Source: Gemmatimonadota bacterium
Lineage (GTDB): Bacteria > Gemmatimonadota > Gemmatimonadetes > Longimicrobiales > Gaopeijiaceae
Assembly: GCA_028874905.1 (NCBI GenBank)
Contig: JAPPGZ010000025.1
Location: 1-33,530, forward strand
Direction of reading: 5' to 3'
Length of the DNA stretch: 33,530 nt
Part shown: in pieces, positions 25,240 to 32,769 of the stretch
Layout of the letters: the number at the start of each line of letters is the position of its first letter
How positions within the stretch are numbered: position 1 is the stretch's first letter
Position numbers and translations under genes: made by a program
Notes under the pieces: generated by a model
Seen by the model: the letters and a program-made list of their open reading frames with translations, nothing else
Told to the model about the DNA's origin: nothing
Databases searched by the model: none

Positions 25240-25634
25240 TCGAGACCGTTCGCGTATCCCAGAAGGCGCGGGACCAGCTGATTCTTCTGAAGCGCCGTAC
25301 CCGGATTCCGAATTGGAATACTCTGTGCCGTTGGGCCTTCTGCGTGTCCCTGGCAGAGCCCCATCCACCAACAGCGCACCACATCAAGACGGATTCATCC
25401 GTCGAAATGACGTGGAAGGTCTTCGGCGGCGCTCATGCCGAACACTACTGGGCCCTTTTGAAGCAACGGTGCCGCCGCGACGGGATCGCAACCGACAACA
25501 ACACTCTGGCCCACTATTTCAAGCTCCATCTACACCGGGGTATTGGGTATTTGGCAGGGGACAGAGAACTGCTGAGTGTTAGCCAATTACTTGATCGTGT
25601 CGGTGGCGACCCCGGGTCCTTCAGCGCTTCATAA
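25236..25634 (+). CDS. dndE: DndE, DNA-binding subunit of phosphorothioation
   Basis: A 132-residue basic protein starting at ATG 25236, overlapping the dndD stop. The opening VRVSQKARDQLILLKRRTRIPNWN and LCRWAFCVSL are the ribbon-helix-helix-like part of DndE; later LAHYFKLHLHRGIGYLAGD is also typical. DndE tetramers bind nicked DNA and are required for sulfur incorporation. The usual length is 110-130 residues, so this is full size. Its last 14 bases overlap the convergent 154-aa gene on the other strand. Confidence 0.93.
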   Translation: MIETVRVSQKARDQLILLKRRTRIPNWNTLCRWAFCVSLAEPHPPTAHHIKTDSSVEMTWKVFGGAHAEHYWALLKQRCRRDGIATDNNTLAHYFKLHLHRGIGYLAGDRELLSVSQLLDRVGGDPGSFSAS

Positions 25635-26085
25635 GTCTCGCGAGGTCAAACCCGTCATCATCACCCATATCCGTGCTTGTGTCCTTGGCACGCCCCATTA
25701 GCAATAGCAACACAACCAACAGATCAGAATCCAATACGCCCTTCAATTCTCGATCTAGAACGCTAAGCCCACCGGTTGCATAACCTTCGAACACCTTGAT
25801 GCGCTTACGCGTTTGCTCCGCCGAATCACCAAGGATGTCCGGGTTGCTTGTGTGCCGTACAGCCAAAAGGTCAATGGCTGCCCGATAATTCCGCTTTTCA
25901 AACACTTCCATCCGAATAGGATCGCTGGCCGGCCGCTCAATCGGTGTGAACACATTCTCGAAAGCTCCCACGGCGGACGCGAATATCAGTACGTCTGCCA
26001 TGGTATCAAAGGGGCCGGCCTTACCGCTGAGGCGTTCGACGAGTGTCCGTCGTTCATACGCTACCCTCACTCGGATGTCAGCCAT
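25621..26085 (-). CDS. 154-aa phosphorothioation-associated protein (candidate Pbe component)
   Basis: From the ATG at 26085 (MADIRVRVAYERRTLVERLSG), supported by GAGGTG about 5 bases upstream; a TTG 12 bases earlier is the longer alternative. The protein is acidic at the C-terminus, helical, soluble and has no known catalytic motif. Its middle (MADVLIFASAVGAFEN ... FEKRNYRAAIDLLAV) resembles, from memory, the small family annotated as DNA phosphorothioation-associated protein 4. It overlaps the upstream ATPase by 8 bases and is the last gene of the minus-strand operon. Function is unknown; membership of a phosphorothioate-dependent effector module is inferred from context. Confidence 0.7.
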   Translation of the reverse strand: MADIRVRVAYERRTLVERLSGKAGPFDTMADVLIFASAVGAFENVFTPIERPASDPIRMEVFEKRNYRAAIDLLAVRHTSNPDILGDSAEQTRKRIKVFEGYATGGLSVLDRELKGVLDSDLLVVLLLLMGRAKDTSTDMGDDDGFDLARLMKR

Positions 26086-28180
26086 CTCCCACCTCAATGA
26101 TCCTGGTGTATTCGAAATCGTCCGGGCTCCGGCGAACTAGCTCGTACCGGTCACCATCCAACATCATGAATTCCGGCTCGGTGTTCTCGCGAGTGGTGTA
26201 GTAGCTCAGCACGTATTCCCTCGCGATCCTATCCGCCAGTCCCTCCTCAACGTCACCGTGCCACTGCGTCTTGGTTACCAAGAGTATGATTTGGTCAACA
26301 ATCTCCGGTAACCGTTGGGCAACCTGCCTCCTGTGATGCTGGTCCAGCGTGCCGAATGGCGAATCCATCACCATCGGATACTCAGCCCGATCTGGCGCAC
26401 CCAGGTACAGATGGGCGTTTTCTTCCCGCGCCGATTTATCCGTGATCTGCCCAACGATGCTAGCAATAAACGCCAAGCTGAGCACTTGCTTCTCACCACT
26501 CGACGGGGCTACCCGTTCCGCGCTACCGCCAGCAGCCTCCACTAATTCCAAGCCCCAATCTTCACTCAAGAAAGGAACATACGGCGTCACGGTCATGGTT
26601 TCGAAGAGAGCGCGAAGGCGATGGAGCACCTTCTCTCGAAGAGCAACGTCGAGCCGTCGGCGCTCTTTTTCAATATAAACTCTCGCGTCCCGTGCGGCCT
26701 GAATCTGTTGTTGAAGTAGTTGGTGCTCACGAGCCCGCACTTCCATCTCCTGTACATCATTGTCAACCGCGCGAATCTCCTTCCGCAAACTATTCTCTTC
26801 GTCCTCAAGACGACCCAACTCCCGCTGGGCTTCATCGCACAATTCTTCTAGCTTGATCCGCTTGCCTTCCAGCGCCGCTACGTCCACTTCATGACTTCCC
26901 TTTAGTGATTCACCGATCCTCTCTAGCTCCCGCTCAATCTCCGACATTCTCTCCCGCAGCCCGACCCGATCCTGCTGAATGGTCTCAACCCGCGCATAGA
27001 CGGCAGCGCCGATCTCCTCGATCTCCTTCGTCTCGGCTCCAACCTCGTAGAGCCTCTTCTCGACATCGGCCGGCCCGGCTCTCGCCCTCCAGGTTCTCAC
27101 CTTCTTTCTTGCCTCTGCCGCGTCCTCACCCAACGATCGTCCGCAAATGCAGATACGTTGCTCAAGCAATTCGTCCACAAACTTCCGCTTGATTACACTA
27201 GGTAGTTGACCGCGCTCCGTGAGGTCCGCGCTAACCGAACGGAATACATGTATTGCGTTCGCCATAAAGACCGCATACCCTGATTGCGACACCACCTCCG
27301 CCAACTGTTCGTCATATCGCCGAAGCGCCTGTCTGACGTTGTCTTCGTCCCGTGTTAGCTCATTCCTTCGCTCCTGCAACTCCGCTGTGCTCTTGATCCG
27401 CAGCAGTTCGCTGTTAATGTCACCAATCTGTTGCTTGAAGACCTTGATGTTGTTCTCCTGCTCATCGTTCTCGGCCTTGCACTTCTCGAGTTTGCGCTCC
27501 AACCGCATCTTCTTCTCAAGGAGCTCCTTCGTCTCCGGGTCTCCCATCTCCCGCAACTGCTTTTCGAGCCGCTTCCTCACCTCATCTAGATGATACTCAG
27601 CTCTGGTGAGAACCTCTACACCCAAAAGTGTCTTGGTCGCCTTTCCCAACTGCACCCGCTCCTCCCGGCTGTTCTTGACGATTCGCTCAATCCGCTCTCC
27701 GTCGAAGAAAAAGTAGCCATATAAATCCCTAGGCAGGATACGCCCGACAATATCGTCGACAAGCTTGCCATCCTCTCTCTTCCACCCGTGACTCCTTGTC
27801 GTGTCGTTGGACATGATCTTCACATCTCCCCGCCCGTCCTCAACCCATTCTCTCGATCCTCGGTCAAGCTGGGCCACCACTGTGCGCCGAATCTGGTACG
27901 TGTGATGACCGTGCTGAAACAATACCTCCACCCAAGCCTCCACGGGATTCCCGCCAGCTTCTCGTGTGGCCCTCTTGTTTACAATGCGATCTTCGACTCC
28001 GCTTGGATACTCTCCATAGAGGACCCACGTGAACGCGTTAAGTATCGCCGTCTTACCCGATCCATTAATGCCGTGAAACAACACCACGTTACGTTCTCGC
28101 GACTCCGGTTCCAGGTTGATGGTCGGCGTCTTACCATGGAACTGGCGGAAATTGCACATACACAATTGCAATAGCCTCAT
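26078..28180 (-). CDS. DndD-like SMC-family ATPase of the second operon
   Basis: A 700-residue ATPase. The N-terminus MRLLQLCMCNFRQFHGK matches Rad50/DndD-type domains; Walker A GINGSGKT is at 37-44, YFFFDGERIERI (about 157-167) repeats the FFFD-x-x-RIE motif of DndD, SSGEKQVLSLAFIAS is the signature and YPMVMDSPFGTLD the Walker B. Between about 195 and 560 are long coiled coils separated at their tip by RICICGRSL (Cys344, Cys346), where Rad50 has a CxxC zinc hook; the spacing here is C-x-C. The start overlaps the 70-aa gene by ATGA. It is paralogous to the DndD 3 kb away but clearly different; I infer a DNA-sensing motor of a PbeABCD-type restriction module. Confidence 0.88.
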   Translation of the reverse strand: MRLLQLCMCNFRQFHGKTPTINLEPESRERNVVLFHGINGSGKTAILNAFTWVLYGEYPSGVEDRIVNKRATREAGGNPVEAWVEVLFQHGHHTYQIRRTVVAQLDRGSREWVEDGRGDVKIMSNDTTRSHGWKREDGKLVDDIVGRILPRDLYGYFFFDGERIERIVKNSREERVQLGKATKTLLGVEVLTRAEYHLDEVRKRLEKQLREMGDPETKELLEKKMRLERKLEKCKAENDEQENNIKVFKQQIGDINSELLRIKSTAELQERRNELTRDEDNVRQALRRYDEQLAEVVSQSGYAVFMANAIHVFRSVSADLTERGQLPSVIKRKFVDELLEQRICICGRSLGEDAAEARKKVRTWRARAGPADVEKRLYEVGAETKEIEEIGAAVYARVETIQQDRVGLRERMSEIERELERIGESLKGSHEVDVAALEGKRIKLEELCDEAQRELGRLEDEENSLRKEIRAVDNDVQEMEVRAREHQLLQQQIQAARDARVYIEKERRRLDVALREKVLHRLRALFETMTVTPYVPFLSEDWGLELVEAAGGSAERVAPSSGEKQVLSLAFIASIVGQITDKSAREENAHLYLGAPDRAEYPMVMDSPFGTLDQHHRRQVAQRLPEIVDQIILLVTKTQWHGDVEEGLADRIAREYVLSYYTTRENTEPEFMMLDGDRYELVRRSPDDFEYTRIIEVGDG

Positions 28181-28389
28181 TCTTCGCTCCCGCTTGTCTC
28201 TCGGGAGCGATTCTTCACCGCTCTCCGGACTACTATCTCAACATCGTCGATGACACGGGGTCGTTTCGAATAGAGTTGATCCTGCTCAAGCTTCAGAACA
28301 CGATCAATGATTTCGCGAATGTATGGAGGAGCGTCCGCAAACGCCACGAACTTCGTTTCGCCACGCTTATAGTGTTGGTTCACGTCCAT
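28177..28389 (-). CDS. 70-aa protein of the second operon
   Basis: A small, charged, probably helical protein starting MDVNQHYKRGETKFVAFADAP, with GAGG a few bases before its ATG and an ATGA overlap with the ATPase gene downstream. It follows the helicase gene by 15 bases. No known domain; the mix of basic and acidic residues and lack of Cys suggest an adaptor or subunit of the neighbouring ATPase or helicase. Its tight position between two real genes is the main evidence that it is a gene. Confidence 0.75.
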   Translation of the reverse strand: MDVNQHYKRGETKFVAFADAPPYIREIIDRVLKLEQDQLYSKRPRVIDDVEIVVRRAVKNRSRETSGSEE

Positions 28390-28404
28390 ACCATCCTCGT
28401 AGAG

Positions 28405-30549
28405 TCACAAGTCCATTAGATCAAACATGCGTTGGAGATCCCAAATCGCCATCCGTGCCTCACCAGCGTTCAGAGCCAAGTCAGCGAATTCCACGAACCG
28501 CGTTAGTTCGCGACGCAGGAGACTCCGCTCCCATGCAGAATCAGCCGTGTCCCGTGGCGGTACCACTATGAAATCATATATGGTCGCGCTTTGTTTACCC
28601 GGAGCATTCCGCAACACTCGTCCTCGGCGCTGGATAAACTGGCGAGGATTCGCACTGCTCGCCATAATCACTGCCGAGCGGACGGCCGGGATATCAACTC
28701 CCTCATCGAGACATCGAATGGCGACAAGTCCATCAATCTGGCCAGACTCGAAATCAATGCGAAGATCCTCGCGGTGATTGGCGGGGGTCTCGGCTACATA
28801 CGTGGCGACTCGCATTCTGAAGTCGGCGTTTAGAATCCCTGCCACAACCTCTAGGTATCGCCGATACTCCTCCTGCTCAGTCTTGCCCGACTCGTAGGTA
28901 AGCTGGCCATCTCCACAGTAGAACAACATGTGGCGTCGATCACTTATGGTGTCCATAAGCGTGCGCAAGGCGGGGAGCTTGCCCTTCGCACAGGCCACTA
29001 GACGCGCTCGCTTGATCAGGAGCGGGAGGAGCCGGTCATCGGTCTCGTCGATGTCCGTTGAGTTGCCAGCGAGCCTAACGATACTAGCGGTGATCGCTCG
29101 GTACTTTGCACTTTCGTCGTCGGAGAGTTCGACCAAGATGGGAAAGTACCGGTATTTGCACAGAGCGCCCGATTCAATCGCGTCCTTCAGTGTGAATTCG
29201 GGCTGAAGTACCGGCCCGAAGTACCGGAACAGAGCCTCTGTCCCGCGTTCATCGAACCACCGCTCTGGTGTTGCCGACAATCCTAGCCGCAACGGAATCG
29301 TAGCCGGAAGACACTTTGTCAGCTTCGTCGCTCCCAGGTTGTGGACTTCGTCGGCGACAAATAGTGTTCCGTTCTGTGGAAAGTCCCTCAGGAGTTGTTG
29401 GAACGGGTCGCCCAAGAAGGTCTTGTTGGTTGTAACGACGGTAAGGAACCGGCCACTATCGAGGCGGCGAGTTTCCAAGAGGTGGTTGGCTAAGTTGCCG
29501 TACCATGAATTGCGTGACCCACACGCCAAGATCGGATCCATGCCATGGCGACGGCACTCGCGCGCCCATTGACTGACCAAGTGGCGGAAAGGGCATACGA
29601 TGACGGTGGCGGCTAGGGCATAATCCGAAGCGAGGTCGACCGCGATCGATAATGCGGTAATGGTCTTTCCTGATCCCGTCGCCATCTTGAGCATTCCGCG
29701 ACCGTTGTTCAGAAACCATTGGTCACGCGCTGTTACCTGGTATGGTCGGAGTTGGATTTCCGAGGGCAAGACCGGCGCGCCCTTGAGGCCTGGTGGCCTA
29801 CTGGTCGGCACCTCGGCCGGGTCACGGCGGGGGGGATTCTTCCGCTTGAATCTCTCCAGTACGTCGGCGCACACATCGGTGAACGGTGTGACATCCAACC
29901 CAGGTGTATCGTCCGACCACAGAGATTCAAAGTGGCTTATCTTTCGCTGTACCCGACCGTGCGGATCATTCCACGACCAAAACACGTCGATGACTTCGTG
30001 ATTGTCGATGAGACCACCGACCGTTTCGTTGGATGAACCTGAAAAGGCCACGTGGTTATCATGGTCGTCGCTGATAATACCCGTCTTCTCGTGGAATACC
30101 CCACGGGTGACATGTCCATTGCTGCCCACACGCAGAGCCAGCTTGACATCCAGCCGCTCATGGGCAATCAACCATGCCAGAGCGCTAAGCCGAGCGGACT
30201 CAAGTTCGTTGCGGACTCTCTCGAACTCCAAGCGAATGGCGCTCTCGATCACCTGTCGTCGCCTCGTATACCCACGATTGATCGCTTCGATGTCCTCTTC
30301 GGTTAGCCTCGGACTCGCGACGAGCCGTATCCTTCCTCCATTGGCAATCAGATGGGCCACACCTTTGGCCGCCGCAGCAAGCGCTCCGCTGGTGAAATAC
30401 CCCACGGCTCGCCGATACAGGACCGCGTGGCGGAGGCAGGGCGAGTAGAACGTTCGGACGATATCATCGCTCACCGTGCCGTACGAGATATCCAGGTCCA
30501 ACTCCCGCAAGCCAGTCGCCACCGATCGACCGATGGGTTGGGAGGTCAT
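28405..30549 (-). CDS. PLD-nuclease-like / SF2 helicase fusion (phosphorothioation-dependent restriction candidate)
   Basis: About 714 residues from the ATG at 30549 (MTSQPIGRSV), with GGAGAG about 8 bases upstream; the frame extends 32 codons further without a better site. The N-terminal domain is phospholipase D-like: FHEKTGIISD (His153, Lys155) and FSGSSNET (about 169-176) form one HKD motif. The helicase follows: RPYQVTARDQW (Q-motif region), Walker A TGSGKT 291-296, DEVH 400-403, SAT 425-427, and QRRGRVLRN in the C-terminal RecA domain. The architecture matches the helicases named DNA phosphorothioation system restriction enzyme. One HKD copy implies a dimer to build the nuclease site. 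First gene of a four-gene operon; no promoter could be fixed. Confidence 0.88.
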   Translation of the reverse strand: MTSQPIGRSVATGLRELDLDISYGTVSDDIVRTFYSPCLRHAVLYRRAVGYFTSGALAAAAKGVAHLIANGGRIRLVASPRLTEEDIEAINRGYTRRRQVIESAIRLEFERVRNELESARLSALAWLIAHERLDVKLALRVGSNGHVTRGVFHEKTGIISDDHDNHVAFSGSSNETVGGLIDNHEVIDVFWSWNDPHGRVQRKISHFESLWSDDTPGLDVTPFTDVCADVLERFKRKNPPRRDPAEVPTSRPPGLKGAPVLPSEIQLRPYQVTARDQWFLNNGRGMLKMATGSGKTITALSIAVDLASDYALAATVIVCPFRHLVSQWARECRRHGMDPILACGSRNSWYGNLANHLLETRRLDSGRFLTVVTTNKTFLGDPFQQLLRDFPQNGTLFVADEVHNLGATKLTKCLPATIPLRLGLSATPERWFDERGTEALFRYFGPVLQPEFTLKDAIESGALCKYRYFPILVELSDDESAKYRAITASIVRLAGNSTDIDETDDRLLPLLIKRARLVACAKGKLPALRTLMDTISDRRHMLFYCGDGQLTYESGKTEQEEYRRYLEVVAGILNADFRMRVATYVAETPANHREDLRIDFESGQIDGLVAIRCLDEGVDIPAVRSAVIMASSANPRQFIQRRGRVLRNAPGKQSATIYDFIVVPPRDTADSAWERSLLRRELTRFVEFADLALNAGEARMAIWDLQRMFDLMDL

Positions 30550-31449
30550 TGACCGGCTCTCCGAGAAACATGACCCTGCGCGGTCGAGCGGGGCTCCGCC
30601 TGCCATGTCCTTGGTGTGTTCCGTGGGGTGACCAAGTAGGAGCAACTGGGGTGTCGGGAGGAAAGGGAAGGATTACGGCAGCAGTTAGGTCAGCCTCGCA
30701 TACTATCGGGGCGGCCGCGAACTCGCAATCAGCGGCCCCAGCGTGGTCGGGCTGCCCTCCGGCACAGCGCCGGCCGCGCGCGGCATCGGCATGCCAGGCG
30801 ACCCAGCCCGGGCCTCACCTCCACTGTTCCTCCATCGGCCACCGAGGTGCACGGCGCTGCGGGTGCTGTCGAGGAACGCGGGGCGGGTCTCGACCTATCG
30901 CTGCTTGTTCCGCCGGGCGTGGAGCAGGCGTCCCGGGCCACGTCAACCCCGGGCTAACTGGGGTACGCCGTCCAGCAGCCGCTCCGCCGCAAAGCTGGGT
31001 CGGGCGGGTCTCGGGCCACCTGGATCCTGAACGAGCGCGCCTCGGATACCGTATGCCCGCGCGGCAACCACCAGCCAAACCGGGGCCCACAAGGAAAGGA
31101 GACGGTAAGTGGGCAACGGCCCCGCGCCGAATTAGGCCCTTTTGACCCTGGGGTCGCTCCGTCCACGGCCTAAGTGGCCACGCGCCACGTTGCCCGTGCC
31201 ACCGGATAGGCAGGCCAGCTGGAGTGCATCAGCACCTCCAGTGCCGTCATAGGGGCTAGTGCTTCCAAGGGAATCGAGCCCGCGCGAGCCGAACGGTCCG
31301 CCATGTGGCGACTCGCTCCGCCAGCCCCCCGATCCGCAACCCGGCGGATTGCGCAGGCGGAGGCGTCACCCCCCTTCTCCGCTTGACGGCGCATCCCGAA
31401 GGCTAGCCTATTCGGGAAGTCAGGGGCGTCCTACGACAGTGAGGCGTCC
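30550..31449. other. 900-bp stretch without a supported gene
   Basis: Frames across this region are Arg/Pro/Gly-rich shadows without ribosome binding sites or conserved motifs. The helicase operon promoter should lie at its left end. A stable hairpin occurs at 31219-31241 (CTGGAGTGC paired with GCACCTCCAG, one bulge, ATCA loop), of unknown meaning. No tRNA, integrase or attachment core could be recognised. Confidence 0.45.
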
Positions 31450-31719
31450 GTGCAGCATCGGATCGAACTGGGGAGCGGGGTCCATTTCGTGAGCGACAGC
31501 GGAATCATCGGGCAAGCACACGGGCGGAAGATACACGCCCGTGAAGTCGTCGCCATCGACGAGGCTGGGGACGGGTTGTGTTGGGTCCGCTTGACCCGGT
31601 TCGGCGACGAGTGGCTCCTGATTCGCTCCGATGCCCGCGACGTGTCTCGCGCGGTGCGGAAGCTCCGCCAGATACCGGCGGGCGAGCAGTCGGATCGCTT
31701 CCCGGAGGTCCGGCCGTGA
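31450..31719 (+). CDS. Small protein of unknown function
   Basis: 89 codons from GTG at 31450, with GAGG at 31441-31444. The sequence VQHRIELGSGVHFVSDSGI followed by ARDVSRAVRKLRQIPAG has balanced composition, several beta-strand-like stretches and a helical end, more like a real protein than its neighbours. No family is recognised. No partner is visible except the weak frame that overlaps its stop. Confidence 0.45.
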   Translation: MQHRIELGSGVHFVSDSGIIGQAHGRKIHAREVVAIDEAGDGLCWVRLTRFGDEWLLIRSDARDVSRAVRKLRQIPAGEQSDRFPEVRP

Positions 31720-32012
31720 GCCTGCCCCTCTACCCCGCCGTCGGTAACCCTCGAACCCATCGCCCGGCCGCAGCGCTTCGGACCGTCACGGTCCGCTTGA
31801 AGGGCGTCAGCCGCTCGCGGGCGTGCACCTCGGTGGGGAACGAATGGCTAGGCTCAAGCCGAAATCCCAGCGGATCCGCTGAAAGCACCCCTCCGGCCAC
31901 CTCCCCGAAAAACGCCCAACCGAGCCGTCACGGACCAAGCTCCTCGGCCTCTTGCGAGCCGCCCTCACGAACGAACCGTCGCGCCCAGTGGGCCATCGAG
32001 ACGCAGACGTGA
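31716..32012 (+). CDS. Doubtful short ORF overlapping the 89-aa gene
   Basis: A GTG at 31716 overlaps the previous TGA (GTGA) and has GGAGG about 8 bases upstream, giving 98 codons. The first 35 residues (LYPAVGNPRTHRP ... VTVRLKGVSRSR) look possible; the rest is Ser/Pro-rich and resembles noncoding sequence. Listed because the start signals are good; it may be spurious or a truncated gene. Confidence 0.2.
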   Translation: MSLPLYPAVGNPRTHRPAAALRTVTVRLKGVSRSRACTSVGNEWLGSSRNPSGSAESTPPATSPKNAQPSRHGPSSSASCEPPSRTNRRAQWAIETQT

Positions 32013-32029
32013 ATCGGCGGTCCCGAAGG

Positions 32030-32746
32030 CTAGTCCTGCACCCGACGCCAACCGGTGACGCAATCCTCGCACGGCCTGTCTCGATCGTCTCCGGTCCATC
32101 CGAAGCCATCACATGCTTCGCAAAGCCTCCATCCGGGCCGAACCGCTACCGCCCATCCTCTCTTTCCGAAAGACAACGCCACTGCGGACGGGTCAATCTC
32201 TGTCCGGTAGATCCGGGCACGCCGCTCAGCTTCTTCCTCGCTCAAGTATTGGTACTCCACTCCGTCGGCCATTCCTGTTGGCTCCTTTCTGTAGTCTGTA
32301 TGTCGTGGCTTGAGTAACCCCGAATCGGTTTCCGAGTCCGCGAACCCCTCCACTCTCCGCGCGGCCGCCTTGAACCGCTCTTGCGACCATCCGCGCCATT
32401 CCGCGAGCGACCGAAGCGTGACGCCCGACCATTCGCGTCCATACCTATACACCGTCAGCTTGATGACGTCCCCGCGGTAGGCGGCCTGCCGGATCGCCGA
32501 GACGGTGGTCTTTGCGAGCGCGGCCGCTTGTCGATACGTAACCGCCTGCCCGGCGTTCTTGATTCCGCTGTTGAGAACGAGGTGCCGGTACGCATGCCGC
32601 AAAACGGGCTCGGACGGTACGATGTCGACGGGGACTCGGCGCCGCAGGTGCTCGATGAGTGCTTTCCGCGTAATGCGCTCGTCAGGTTCCAGCGACTCTA
32701 TCAGGGTTACGACGTTGTAGAAGAGGCGCTTCGTTTGGTTGTTCAT
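32030..32746 (-). CDS. Putative DNA-binding regulator with excisionase-like HTH and C-terminal zinc ribbon
   Basis: A 238-residue cytoplasmic protein; ATG at 32746 preceded by GGGGGA. Residues about 69-118 (VTYRQAAALAKTTVSAIRQA ... TVYRYGREWSGVTLRSLAEW) look like a MerR/excisionase-type winged helix-turn-helix. The C-terminus contains CEAC and CEDC (Cys209/212 and 226/229), a four-Cys zinc ribbon of the DnaJ-like spacing. The N-terminal 60 residues are helical. Such proteins are common in phage-like islands as regulators or replication accessory proteins; I cannot name the family. It has its own AT-rich promoter region, unlike the surrounding GC-rich DNA. Confidence 0.7.
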   Translation of the reverse strand: MNNQTKRLFYNVVTLIESLEPDERITRKALIEHLRRRVPVDIVPSEPVLRHAYRHLVLNSGIKNAGQAVTYRQAAALAKTTVSAIRQAAYRGDVIKLTVYRYGREWSGVTLRSLAEWRGWSQERFKAAARRVEGFADSETDSGLLKPRHTDYRKEPTGMADGVEYQYLSEEEAERRARIYRTEIDPSAVALSFGKRGWAVAVRPGWRLCEACDGFGWTGDDRDRPCEDCVTGWRRVQD

Positions 32747-32769
32747 AGGGTTCCCCCAATTCTGAAATG

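Noticed and set aside
31245..31290. GGGCTCGATTCCC-like T-arm suggesting a tRNA on the minus strand
   Set aside because: No matching acceptor, D-arm or anticodon arm could be folded around it.
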